64,000 nucleotides of DNA from Robiginitalea aurantiaca (GTDB lineage: Bacteria > Bacteroidota > Bacteroidia > Flavobacteriales > Flavobacteriaceae), in assembly GCF_030380815.1 (NCBI RefSeq), contig NZ_JAUDUY010000002.1, forward strand, positions 496,001 to 560,000, read 5' to 3'. Below the pieces are notes generated by a model. That model made no database searches. It saw only the letters and a list, made by a program, of their open reading frames with translations, and was not told the DNA's origin. Numbering within the stretch: position 1 is the first letter of the stretch; every line of letters begins with the position of its first letter. Both the position numbers and the translations under genes were made by a program. Shown here in pieces: positions 56,020-64,000 of this stretch.

Positions 56020-56760
56020 GTGAAGTTTAAACTAATTTTAATTATCGTGCTTTTTAGCATTGGTTTAAACCCCACAGTCAATGCTCAAGACACACTCACC
56101 AATGGCATTGTTACTGAACAAATTTGGTTGGATTATGATGTATCCTACACCGTGTCAGAAAAGGTGAATCTATATGGTGAGATTGGGGCCAGAACAGTTT
56201 TTCCCAATGAGTGGTATAGATTTGTTATAAGGCCTTCTGTTAGCTATAAACTGCCCAAACGACTTCTTCCGAATTTATATCATAATTCAAAATTATATGG
56301 CGGTGTAGCGCTCTTCTTTACCAGCAATAATACAGAGTCTAATCGTTTGGAAATTAGACCTTTCCAAGGTTACAAACTAACCTGGCCAGATCGGCCTAAA
56401 ATCAATATATGGCATTATCTTAGGTTGGAAGAACGTTTTGATATAGAAACTGCAAATTGGAAAAACACATTTGGACTTAGGCTTCGCTATCAGGCGGAAA
56501 TGGTGTTATTTTTAAAAGGTGAATGGTTTAGTTTTAATGATGGCGTTTACCTCCCTATCGGACTAGAGCTTTTCTGGAATCTCATAGGTGTAAAACAGTT
56601 TAATGATGTTGTTAGAATTACTCCGGGTATTGGCAAGGAATTTTCTCCTTCATGGAAAGCTGAATTTCGGATTGGATACTTTTATACAAGGCAGACCGTT
56701 GAGGATGTTTTTGGCACAAATGATATTGTTTTTAGAATAAGAGTTTATCATACATTTTAG
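56020..56760 (+). CDS. DUF2490-like outer membrane barrel
   Basis: The 246-residue product has a signal peptide (to about residue 22, VNAQ) and uses GTG as start, since no ATG fits ahead of the signal. The mature part alternates as barrel strands: QIWLDYDVSYTVSEKVNLYGEIG, WYRFVIRPSVSYKLPK, LRLRYQAEMVLFLKGEWFSFNDG. It ends IVFRIRVYHTF with a C-terminal Phe, as in DUF2490 proteins. Last gene of the array; a possible export or binding pore. Confidence 0.8.
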   Translation: MKFKLILIIVLFSIGLNPTVNAQDTLTNGIVTEQIWLDYDVSYTVSEKVNLYGEIGARTVFPNEWYRFVIRPSVSYKLPKRLLPNLYHNSKLYGGVALFFTSNNTESNRLEIRPFQGYKLTWPDRPKINIWHYLRLEERFDIETANWKNTFGLRLRYQAEMVLFLKGEWFSFNDGVYLPIGLELFWNLIGVKQFNDVVRITPGIGKEFSPSWKAEFRIGYFYTRQTVEDVFGTNDIVFRIRVYHTF

Positions 56761-56821
56761 AAAGAATGATTCTATAGTACAATGTCCTCCTACCTTTCAA
56801 AAAGGCTAACTTCTGATTTTC

Positions 56822-57126
56822 TGGAATGAACACACAGGAGTGTACTCTGCTGGCTTGCGACCGTATCTGCTGAGAATATCCCGAACCTCTCCCCAAAAGA
56901 AATTTTCACTTATAGCGGAAGGCATAAAACAATTGTAGCAAATATAATTCACCCCAAACCGCACAGAACATAGGGAATAACGCGAAAGTATGCGTGAGGT
57001 TTATCGATATTCGGGTCTAAAAGGGATTTCAGGTGACAGGTAAATCAGAAATTATAATAATGCGGATTATGAATTCTCAGAAATGGAAAAAATTTTGACC
57101 GCGATGACAGGTGGCAATTTTCCTTC
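56822..57126 (+). pseudogene. decayed copy of the FMN-binding protein gene at 43300
   Basis: Bases here align with 43319-43630 along the whole length, with shared blocks such as GTGTACTCTGCTGGC, GGAAGG..., AACGCGAAAG/G-GTGCGTGAG and GAATTCTCAGAAATGGAAAAA. A one-base deletion near 56949 shifts the frame and leads to a stop (ACA TAG), and more indels follow (near 57050). Both ends of the gene are gone. It is in the same orientation as the intact copy. The remaining bases 56761-56821 and 57127-57193 show nothing. Confidence 0.9.
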
Positions 57127-57193
57127 TCACCTTTACCTTACCGGGTACCATATAAAAATCGGCGTATTCCCGGACCTTCACATTCAGGCAGGA

Positions 57194-58258
57194 TCAATTG
57201 AACTTCCATCCGAATCCGGTAGTTAAAATGTAGTCAAAATCGCTTGCCGTTTCCGGGGGCTGGTTATCATAGTTAAATTGAAAACTCGTCTTGATGTAAA
57301 AATCAAGAGGAAGGTCGTACTTCAGATTGAGATTGTAATCCACACGAATCCGGCCTCTTTCCGAGATACTGGGATAAAAGTCCACATTGGTATCCAAATC
57401 GAAGTCTTTAAAGTCGAACATATTGAAACGGGTAGAAATAAATAATTCTGTAGACTCTTTATTCAGGCTTTCGTCCGTGTAGTTTTCAAAGTTGAAGTTA
57501 ATACCCGTTGCCAGTCCCCACAGGAGTTTATCGGTAATCGCCAGGAACTTACCTGCACCTACCTTGGCACTATAACGGCCAACGAGGTTCTGCTCGGTAT
57601 TGGAGAGGTAGGAGGCTGAGATAAGCACATACCATTCATCTCCCAGCAGGCGGTTTATCTGAGCATCGATACTGGTTCGTTCCGTTTGCTCTACCTGATC
57701 CTGATTGGCGAAAAGAGAAGATATCTTGGCGTTCATCAACCATTTATAACCCGTGTAGGAGATTCCCCCATCCGCATTCAACTGGCGTTGATTATTGGCT
57801 TTGGTGAGGTTGAATCCAAAATCGATATACCCGGAGAAGCGATTCCAAAGCTCGTCTTTTATCACTTGAATTGACGTTACGTCCTTCAGGTCAATACCTT
57901 CCCGGGTTCCCTCCGTAGAATATATCGTGACTTTTCCGTCATCCCTGGACTTGATAAATCCAAAGAGGCGCTCCCCTCCTTTTAGTATGATCAGACACCT
58001 GCGCTCCAAACTCATTTGGACGACCTCATCGTAGTCGATGGTGAAATCATCGTCGCTGTAAGGGGTTTCCATCTTGAGAACCCCGGAGCTGAAACTCTTG
58101 ATTTCCCCGTAGAGCACGTTCCCATTTTTTACCCAGAGCGTATCGTGCTGTCCGGAAAGCTGCATCGAAAAAAGCAAGGCCAAAGGGAGGATCAGCAGCA
58201 CTTTGCGCACTAACTCCGCACAAATTATCCAATTAAGCTGTTCTGGAAACCTGTACAT
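57194..58258 (-). CDS. DUF481 (YdiY-like) outer membrane protein
   Basis: The 354-residue product has a hydrophobic signal at about residues 18-36 (VLLILPLALLFSMQLSGQ). The start may be GTG 58210, which would place the signal at the N-terminus, instead of ATG 58258. Residues 40-130 contain two SH3-like repeats: DTLWVKNGNVLYGEIKSFSSGVL and LKGGERLFGFIKSRDDGKVTIYS. The rest is the DUF481 barrel with YIDFGFNLTKANNQRQLN and ISSLFANQDQVEQTERTS and a final WKFN. Function unknown. It lies just outside the accessory region. Confidence 0.87.
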   Translation of the reverse strand: MYRFPEQLNWIICAELVRKVLLILPLALLFSMQLSGQHDTLWVKNGNVLYGEIKSFSSGVLKMETPYSDDDFTIDYDEVVQMSLERRCLIILKGGERLFGFIKSRDDGKVTIYSTEGTREGIDLKDVTSIQVIKDELWNRFSGYIDFGFNLTKANNQRQLNADGGISYTGYKWLMNAKISSLFANQDQVEQTERTSIDAQINRLLGDEWYVLISASYLSNTEQNLVGRYSAKVGAGKFLAITDKLLWGLATGINFNFENYTDESLNKESTELFISTRFNMFDFKDFDLDTNVDFYPSISERGRIRVDYNLNLKYDLPLDFYIKTSFQFNYDNQPPETASDFDYILTTGFGWKFN

Positions 58259-58395
58259 TTAAATAGTGCTGTTTTAAGTAGAATAACCCCCCGTTAAGGA
58301 AGAGTTGAAATTTAGGTAATTATGTCGGAATTTAAAATTATAACAGGGCGTTGGGCTAAACAACGGAGCTTTCTGCAGGACCTGTTTGATTTTGG

Positions 58396-58403
58396 TATCT
58401 TTG
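58396..58403 (+). promoter_or_regulatory. candidate promoter -7 box, possibly leaderless
   Basis: TATCTTTG, a full TAnnTTTG match, ending five bases before ATG 58409. If used, the mRNA would start at or within a few bases of that ATG. Confidence 0.4.
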
Positions 58404-58408
58404 ACTTC

Positions 58409-59563
58409 ATGTCCCAATACTTCTTCCATAGGTTAATCAGCCTTGTCCTGCTGGTTCTTTTGCTGCTGATTTCATCCTGCTCCAAGGACGATCCTCAACC
58501 TGAAAACCCCATACCCAAAATCAGCCTGAACACCTTTCTTAGCTCAGATTCGGAGGAAATTCAAATGGATGTAACCAATGAAGGATCGCCGCCAATCATA
58601 ACCAACATAAATGAAGAACTCGGGCTGGATTTCCTGCTTTTCGGGCGCAGGGACGTCCACCAGAATGCTGTGGGCTTTTATTTCTGGCAGCAGCAAGAAT
58701 CCCGTGCCTACTACAAAAACCTGGAATCCGGCGTATCGTATGAAGTTAATGACATATGCGGTTTCAGGGGGGAAACGGAGACTCCTAAAGTGATCCGGAG
58801 TGTGGACGGCAATGAAAACTTTGTTGTAATGCCTTATACGTATCAGAGTGAGGGGATGTCCCTGGAATTTGGGCTGCGGATATTCGACAGGGAATTTTCA
58901 CAATGCCGTGACGTCTTCTTTCCCGAAATTGTACCCGCCGGGGTTGTAAACTTCAGTTTAGCCGGAAAGTGGTTCGGACTATATTACAGGGATCCGGGTT
59001 CAGGCAATCCATTCCTTTGGATCGTGGACTTGTCCATTGGAGAAGTAACGGATACCATTAATTTAAATTCGGACTTTCAGGGAGCAACCTTCAGGGGAAA
59101 TGAACTCTGGATTTTCAATGAGGATGCGTCGTATCTGATTTTCAATGTCGAAACTGGAACATTTATCCAATCTGGTACTGCCCCGGGTTTACCCGCCCAG
59201 GGGCCGGGTATGTTCGACTCTAGATTCTCTGGGAACCAGCTGCTGGTTCGTTTTATTTATCAGCAACCCAGCCTGTTTTTTGCACAGCCGGCGGTTTATG
59301 ATTTTGATTCCGGAATCCTGGTGGAAGGAGCTGAACCTTTCCTGCCGGAACTTCAGGCACGCATAGAACTGGAAACAGGGGACCGCATACTGTTTGGAAA
59401 TTATGGGGTAGACCTGCCGACAGGGATCATCGCCATCTCCTACATCAGGGGAAATGGATCTGCAGAAGGAGGCGTCGTTCTTACAAATTTTGAATTGGAT
59501 TGGTTCGAAATCCTTGAATTGCCCCTGCTCCCCGAGGAGATCGAAATTCGGGCTGTGGAGTAA
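58409..59563 (+). CDS. lipoprotein with beta-propeller-like repeats, unknown
   Basis: ATG 58409 is chosen because it puts the signal and lipobox (Cys24, LISSC) at the N-terminus; the frame stays open 29 codons upstream. The 384-residue product contains repeated beta segments such as GLDFLLFGRRDVHQNAVGFYF, WIVDLSIGEVTDTINLNSDF, NELWIFNEDASYLIFNVETG and VVLTNFELDWFEILELP. This reads like a propeller of short blades, but no family is recognised. It is followed by HdeD genes on the same strand. Confidence 0.75.
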   Translation: MSQYFFHRLISLVLLVLLLLISSCSKDDPQPENPIPKISLNTFLSSDSEEIQMDVTNEGSPPIITNINEELGLDFLLFGRRDVHQNAVGFYFWQQQESRAYYKNLESGVSYEVNDICGFRGETETPKVIRSVDGNENFVVMPYTYQSEGMSLEFGLRIFDREFSQCRDVFFPEIVPAGVVNFSLAGKWFGLYYRDPGSGNPFLWIVDLSIGEVTDTINLNSDFQGATFRGNELWIFNEDASYLIFNVETGTFIQSGTAPGLPAQGPGMFDSRFSGNQLLVRFIYQQPSLFFAQPAVYDFDSGILVEGAEPFLPELQARIELETGDRILFGNYGVDLPTGIIAISYIRGNGSAEGGVVLTNFELDWFEILELPLLPEEIEIRAVE

Positions 59564-59755
59564 CTGAATACCTTTTAGTTTAATTAAATGGTAGGGCTTT
59601 AAAACGGGCTGCTGTCCACACTTCCAAAAGGAGCACTTATCGAAAAAAAGGAGATTTTCCATTTCGTTCCGTATAATTTAGTATTTTTCTAAAGTGTCAG
59701 GCTTAACCTATTCCAGGCAGGCCTTCTTTTAGTTCCTCCCCTCAACATTAAACTT

Positions 59756-60397
59756 ATGGAGTATCCTGAGATCAAATCGATAAAAACCTCAGTCAGTTAT
59801 TGGTATATCATTCTGCTTATCGGTCTGATATACTTCGCTGTCGGCTTCATGGTTATCGCCCGACCGGCAGAAGCCCTGATCACTTTGGCTACCTTTCTTG
59901 GATTCGGGTTTATCCTTGCAGGCATTATCGAAATTGTGTTTTCCCTGGCCAACCGAAAAGAGCTGCATAACTGGGGCTGGCCTTTGGTCCTTGGTATTTT
60001 AACGATCCTGATCGGCATTCTCTTTGTTTCCAACCCAGATTTCACAATCATTCTGATGACCCTGACCATGGGTTTTCTCGTCTTGTTCCGATCCATAGCG
60101 GCCATTATTTTCTCCCTGGACCTCAAGCACTATGGCGCAAAATACTGGTGGGTTCTGGTGAGCCTGGCTGTCCTGGGTGTTTTTTTCTCCTTTGCCTTAC
60201 TCATGAGCCATATGCTCTCAGGTGGTATGCTGATTATCTGGACTGGACTATCTTTCATCTCAGCGGGGGCATATAACCTCTTTCTTTCGCTTCGCCTTCG
60301 CAAACTCAAAGGCATTTCATCCAGACTTTCTGAAGAATTAGTGGCAAGGTACCGCGCAATTCAGCATGAGATAGAACGGGAGCTCAGCAATAATTAA
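59756..60397 (+). CDS. HdeD family membrane protein, copy 1
   Basis: The 213-residue product has six predicted membrane spans with the HdeD/DUF308 layout: SYWYIILLIGLIYFAVGFMVIA, EALITLATFLGFGFILAGIIEI, NWGWPLVLGILTILIGILFVSNP and FRSIAAIIFSLDLKHYG. HdeD is linked to acid or cell-density stress in E. coli, but its mechanism is unclear. The C-terminal tail ARYRAIQHEIERELSNN is polar and cytosolic. A second copy follows about 300 bases later; that gap shows no gene. Confidence 0.9.
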   Translation: MEYPEIKSIKTSVSYWYIILLIGLIYFAVGFMVIARPAEALITLATFLGFGFILAGIIEIVFSLANRKELHNWGWPLVLGILTILIGILFVSNPDFTIILMTLTMGFLVLFRSIAAIIFSLDLKHYGAKYWWVLVSLAVLGVFFSFALLMSHMLSGGMLIIWTGLSFISAGAYNLFLSLRLRKLKGISSRLSEELVARYRAIQHEIERELSNN

Positions 60398-60693
60398 GTT
60401 CGGTACCACTTACCGGGGCCACAATCATCTTTAACGGTCCAAATAGAGGTTTTAAAAAAACCTGTTTACATTTCCTAATCCAATTGCCCTTCATGCCTAA
60501 TGGAAAAAAGTTGCCTTTCGTAAAATCCCCCCAAATTGCCCCTTAATTTTAGGTCTGCCAATGTCCGTTTTAGGCTAGGCCCCTTTTTTCCAATACCTTT
60601 TTTCTGTATTTTACAGACCATAAACCAATCAGCCTGGCGAAGTCTTGTTTCAGACTAATTTGAAGCAGATCCCAGACTCTTAAAAACCAACCC

Positions 60694-61329
60694 ATGCAAA
60701 CCATTAAAACCGTCCGTAATTCCGTTAAAAACTGGTATATTCTCCTGATTGTAGGCCTGATATTTCTCGCAGGGGGTATTTATAGTTTTGTCTCACCTGA
60801 AAGCTCGTTTTTAGCTCTGGCATTTTTCTTCGGCTGGTCCTTTGTCGTATCCGGAGCCATTGAAATTGTTTTTTCAATCTCGAACCGGGACGAACTCGAA
60901 AACTGGGGATGGACCCTTATTTTTGGAATCATGACCTTGCTGGTTGGGATGCTACTGATCTCCAGACCTGGGATTACAGAAATAATCCTGGCCTTTAGCC
61001 TTGGCTTTCTCGTATTGTTTCGTTCGATCGGAGCGATCAGTTTTGCCCTGGATTTAAAGAACTACGCTGATAATTCCGGATGGGGTACGCTCCTGCTTTT
61101 CGGAATTCTCGGTGTTCTGTTTTCCTTTATGCTCCTATGGAATCCGGCCTTCGCTGGTATGACCATTGTCTTCTGGATAGGACTTGCATTGGTCTCCGCG
61201 GGGATTTTCAGTATTTACCTTTCACTTAAGCTTCGCAAGCTCAAAGGAATGGGTACAAAAATTTCATCAGAGCTTAAAGAGCGCTTTAATAGTGTACAGG
61301 AGGAAATTAAAAAGGAGCTTGGAAAATAG
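60694..61329 (+). CDS. HdeD family membrane protein, copy 2
   Basis: The 211-residue product is homologous along its whole length to the gene at 59756: NWYILLIVGLIFLAGGIYSFVSPESS, FGWSFVVSGAIEIVFSISNRDELENWGW, FRSIGAISFALDLKNY, and the tail ERFNSVQEEIKKELGK. The two copies come from a duplication that is not recent, as they differ at many positions. They may form a hetero-oligomer; that is inference. The 245 bases after it hold no gene. Confidence 0.9.
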   Translation: MQTIKTVRNSVKNWYILLIVGLIFLAGGIYSFVSPESSFLALAFFFGWSFVVSGAIEIVFSISNRDELENWGWTLIFGIMTLLVGMLLISRPGITEIILAFSLGFLVLFRSIGAISFALDLKNYADNSGWGTLLLFGILGVLFSFMLLWNPAFAGMTIVFWIGLALVSAGIFSIYLSLKLRKLKGMGTKISSELKERFNSVQEEIKKELGK

Positions 61330-61574
61330 AAGTTCAAAAACGACAATTTTAGAGAGGATTCGGGCACACTCGGATATCACTTTCGGATGGCTCCACTGAA
61401 TCCTGATTAATTTGTTATAACAGTTTTAAAATTATATTTTTAAAGGGGCGAATTATTGCATCCATTATTTGATTCCACACCCAGGCTAAAGACTTCCTCA
61501 AAAAGGTTTGTCGACGGCTTTAGTTCAATGGGAAAATACACTGAGTACATCTCCGGTTTTTGAAACCCCAAACT

Positions 61575-62168
61575 ATGAAGCATCCCTTTTTTCGTATACT
61601 CTTTGGAGCGCTTTTGCTCTTTTTCTCCTTAGGAGGAGTGGCATGGGCACAGGAAGAAAGCTCCTCTGAAGATACCATAGAGACAGGAGTTGAAGCGGAA
61701 TCTGAGGAAAACGAGTCCCGTCATGTTCTAAGCATTTTGCTGGCTCATGACCATGTACAACGCGGTGTGAAGGACGGCATCCGATCATGGATAACGCTTC
61801 CATCATTTATGATGGCTTACAATTATGAAATCACTGAGCGTTTTGCTGTAGGACTGGCAGGGGATATCATTATTGAACAATTTGAACTGGAAATTGGTGA
61901 AGGGGAATCGGCAAGAATAACCGAGCGTTCGTATCCCATTGCTTTGGTTGCCACGGCAACCTACAGGCTTTTTAACCATTTGGGCGTACTCGCTGGCGGT
62001 GGTTTCGAATATGCCAAAGAAGACACCTTCGGTTTAATCCGTATGGGATTTGAGCCTTTTTTGAAAATATCCCCCCATGTGGATCTGTTGTTGAATCTTT
62101 CATATGATATCAAAATTAACGCTTATGACAACTGGAACCTCGGGTTTGGGGTAGCCGTAAAGTTATGA
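61575..62168 (+). CDS. outer membrane barrel protein, unknown
   Basis: ATG 61575 is used; an in-frame TTG at 61560 is less likely. The 197-residue product has a signal peptide (to about residue 25, AWAQ) and an acidic stretch (EESSSEDTIETGVEAESEEN). A barrel follows: HVLSILLAHDHVQRGVKDG, AVGLAGDIIIEQFELEIGE, SYPIALVATATYRLF, GVLAGGGFEYAKED, GFGVAVKL. Similar small barrels are common in Bacteroidetes with no assigned role. Followed by a TPR protein gene after 59 bases. Confidence 0.78.
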   Translation: MKHPFFRILFGALLLFFSLGGVAWAQEESSSEDTIETGVEAESEENESRHVLSILLAHDHVQRGVKDGIRSWITLPSFMMAYNYEITERFAVGLAGDIIIEQFELEIGEGESARITERSYPIALVATATYRLFNHLGVLAGGGFEYAKEDTFGLIRMGFEPFLKISPHVDLLLNLSYDIKINAYDNWNLGFGVAVKL

Positions 62169-62227
62169 CCCCATCTATAAGTCCTGTTATCATGTTATTC
62201 AATGAGCACACGTAAACTATACTTAAT

Positions 62228-63052
62228 ATGAAATCTAAAAAACTACTTACCATTTTACTCCTGCTCCTTATGAGCAATGGGTTTGCCCAAACCTTTACGA
62301 TGGGCAAAAAATGCCAGGAATCCTATGCCAGTGCCAAGGCGGCCCTGGAAAGCAAATCCTACCAGGATGCCCTTTCGCTTTTTGAAGCTTTTTCATCAGA
62401 CTGTAAAACTAAGGATGCCAAAATTTTGGCTTCTGAAGGTAAAGCAGAAGCCTACAACGCCCTGGGAATGCATACTGAAGCCATGGCCGAAGCCGACGAC
62501 GTATTAAAAAGAACCAAAGATCGCAGCCTGGCCGGGCATTTTCAAAAGGCGGTGGCACTGAATGCAACCGGAGATATCGAAGGTTCCAAGAAGCAATTGG
62601 AATCTGTAATGAAACTCACGGAGATGAATGAGAATACCGCCCAGCGCGCTTCCAACTATGCGCTTATGGCTGCCCTTTATGACCGGCAGATGGGGCAGAT
62701 GGATTCCGCCATGGTCTACCTCAATAAAGCAAAGGAACTGGACCCGGAAAATGTGAATTACATTTTGCAGGAAGGTGACATGTACCTGGTACATGACGAT
62801 TTTAAGAGTGCCTATGCCGTTTACGATGAGGCAGCCCGCTTGTATCCGGATTCCCAGGAGGTCTATGTCTCCAAAAGCAATGCCGGCCTACAGGAAATGG
62901 CCAAAAAGTACGGCACAACCAAAGCTCAGGACCTCAGAGGCATGATGTCCGCCGCGGAAAAAGCCGCCATATGCGGCGATTTAACCAGGGCTATGGAGCT
63001 GGGTTATAAGGACATGAATAAAGAAATGTTTAAAGCACTAGTTTGTCAATAA
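62228..63052 (+). CDS. secreted TPR protein
   Basis: The 274-residue product has a signal peptide (to about residue 20, GFAQ). Several tetratricopeptide-like units follow: ALESKSYQDALSLFEAFSSDC, AEAYNALGMHTEAMAEADDVL, GHFQKAVALNATGDIEGSKKQ, AMVYLNKAKELDPENVNYILQEG and YAVYDEAARLYPDSQEVY. A scaffold role in the periplasm is likely. The OmpA lipoprotein gene follows 18 bases later, so the two are probably made together. Confidence 0.85.
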   Translation: MKSKKLLTILLLLLMSNGFAQTFTMGKKCQESYASAKAALESKSYQDALSLFEAFSSDCKTKDAKILASEGKAEAYNALGMHTEAMAEADDVLKRTKDRSLAGHFQKAVALNATGDIEGSKKQLESVMKLTEMNENTAQRASNYALMAALYDRQMGQMDSAMVYLNKAKELDPENVNYILQEGDMYLVHDDFKSAYAVYDEAARLYPDSQEVYVSKSNAGLQEMAKKYGTTKAQDLRGMMSAAEKAAICGDLTRAMELGYKDMNKEMFKALVCQ

Positions 63053-63070
63053 TTTTATAAATCTCTACAC

Positions 63071-63739
63071 ATGAAAAGAACACTAACAATTACTCTATCC
63101 GCCTTCCTAGCCTTAAGTATGCTGATAAGCTGTTCGGCCATTCAGGGCATGAATAAGCAACAACAGGGTACTGCAGCAGGTGCAGCAGGTGGCGCCCTGT
63201 TAGGGGCTGCCGTTTCTGGTGGAAGCATATGGGGCATCCTTGCCGGTGCCGCTATTGGAGGTACTGCCGGAAACCTGATCGGTAAAAAAATGGATCGACA
63301 GGCCAAAGAACTTAGCCAGGCCGTTCCGACCGCGGAAGTACAGCGCGTAGGAGAAGGTATCAACATGACCTTCGATGCAACCCTGGCCTTTAAGATCAAT
63401 TCGGCGGCAATCAGCGATAGTTATAAAAGTGACCTCAATGCAGCGGCTTCTGTTTTTAAAGGCTACGAGGACACGAACATCCTGATAGAAGGCCATACAG
63501 ATGATACCGGGTCCGCCGAATACAATATGTCCCTTTCGGAAAAGCGGGCAAAAGCGGTACGGGATTATTTAATTTCCCAGGGGGTTGATGGGGCTCGCCT
63601 CACCGCAAAATGGTATGGTGAGACACAACCGAAATATCCAAATGACGAAGCCAACCGCGCGAAAAACCGCAGGGTAGAACTGGCCATTTACGCCAATGAT
63701 GATATGATAGACGCTGCTAAAAGTGGTGAGTTGGATTAA
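63071..63739 (+). CDS. OmpA family lipoprotein with glycine zipper
   Basis: The 222-residue product has a lipobox ending at Cys21 (MLISC). Residues 33-72 are a glycine-zipper stretch (GTAAGAAGGALLGAAVSGG and GILAGAAIGGTAGNLIG) that could enter or pack in the membrane. Residues about 98-205 form an OmpA domain: MTFDATLAFKINSAAI, NILIEGHTDDTGSAEYNMSLSEKRA, AKNRRVELAIYAND, which binds peptidoglycan. It resembles Pal/YiaD-type lipoproteins that tie the outer membrane to the wall. Confidence 0.92.
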   Translation: MKRTLTITLSAFLALSMLISCSAIQGMNKQQQGTAAGAAGGALLGAAVSGGSIWGILAGAAIGGTAGNLIGKKMDRQAKELSQAVPTAEVQRVGEGINMTFDATLAFKINSAAISDSYKSDLNAAASVFKGYEDTNILIEGHTDDTGSAEYNMSLSEKRAKAVRDYLISQGVDGARLTAKWYGETQPKYPNDEANRAKNRRVELAIYANDDMIDAAKSGELD

Positions 63740-63775
63740 GCTGATTCTGAAATTCTTAAATTAGTTACACTTAAA

Positions 63776-63812
63776 GCACAGTCCTGTTATACCTGCAGGG
63801 CTGTGCCTTTTT
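63776..63812 (+). terminator. terminator of the OmpA lipoprotein gene
   Basis: GCACAGTCCTG/CAGGGCTGTGC, 11 bp with one G-T pair, then CTTTTT, about 35 bases past the stop. Confidence 0.8.
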
Positions 63813-63904
63813 AATCGGATTATTCTTTCGATAAAAAGATCCATACATCAGTCAAAAAATTAAACAGATTTCTGCGCAAGCAAGGGACGAAATCAAATAG
63901 TGAT

Positions 63905-64000
63905 ATGAGAAAGACAAAGATCAGTGTGTATATAATTATGCTTGCCTTCTTGATGTTCGCAGGTTGTACGGATGAAAAGACGACACCATCCGGTACTGAC
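63905..64000 (+). CDS. lipoprotein, N-terminus only (cut by the window end)
   Basis: The first 32 codons from ATG 63905 give a signal with lipobox ending at Cys21 (LMFAGC), then TDEKTTPSG. This is the typical start of a Bacteroidetes lipoprotein with a Ser/Thr/Pro linker. The rest lies beyond the window, so the family cannot be named. Confidence 0.65.
   Translation, partial: MRKTKISVYIIMLAFLMFAGCTDEKTTPSGTD

Noticed and set aside
43962-56760. Polysaccharide utilization locus of the SusC/SusD type
   Set aside because: Sulfatases are common in such loci, but no SusC, SusD, glycosidase, lyase, or hybrid two-component or anti-sigma regulator is present.

Overview
The window is a continuous piece of a Bacteroidetes chromosome, most likely a marine member of the Flavobacteriaceae. 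The evidence is a fused SecDF, a T9SS type B sorting domain, a eukaryote/archaea-like ProS, a DUF6090 protein, a tmRNA tag reading GESNYALAA, promoter boxes of the TAnnTTTG type before many genes, and start codons that almost all lack a Shine-Dalgarno sequence. Genus-level assignment (for example Robiginitalea-like) would be a guess.

Layout. 1-7.1 kb: rpsT, two tRNA-Glu genes, proS, a Trp/Gly-rich lipoprotein, a FadL-type barrel and a T9SS cargo protein. 7.1-14.5 kb: folE, cysS, yidD, lgt, a DUF192 lipoprotein, a hydrolase, an acetyltransferase and a double ABC ATPase. 14.5-25.5 kb: secDF, mdh, gyrB, a DASS transporter, asnB and a DUF2911 protein. 25.7-34.2 kb: envelope proteins (OmpA-like, a plugless TonB-receptor-like barrel paired with a very large TPR protein), ftsE, a membrane-Nudix fusion and polyphosphate glucokinase. 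34.2-41.3 kb: typA, kdsA, small secreted proteins, a PHP-domain phosphodiesterase and an AlaDH/PNT-like dehydrogenase. 41.5-43.2 kb: ssrA (tmRNA), followed by hairpin-rich non-coding DNA and a lone AT-rich DUF6090 gene that looks like an inserted cassette.

43.3-57.1 kb is the main accessory region. It starts with an intact pyridoxamine-oxidase-like gene and ends with a decayed direct copy of that gene. Between them lie a TetR regulator and a same-strand array: outer-membrane transporter, DUF1254/1214 protein, arylsulfatase, DUF1254/1214 protein, near-duplicate arylsulfatase, class A acid phosphatase, DUF1254/1214 protein and a DUF2490-like barrel. Every product has an export signal. This looks like a TetR-controlled envelope system for desulfating and dephosphorylating an unknown substrate, without SusC/SusD. 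It is the best candidate here for an undescribed system. 57.2-64 kb returns to core-like DNA: a DUF481 protein, a lipoprotein, two HdeD-family membrane proteins, a barrel, a TPR protein, an OmpA lipoprotein and the first 32 codons of another lipoprotein.
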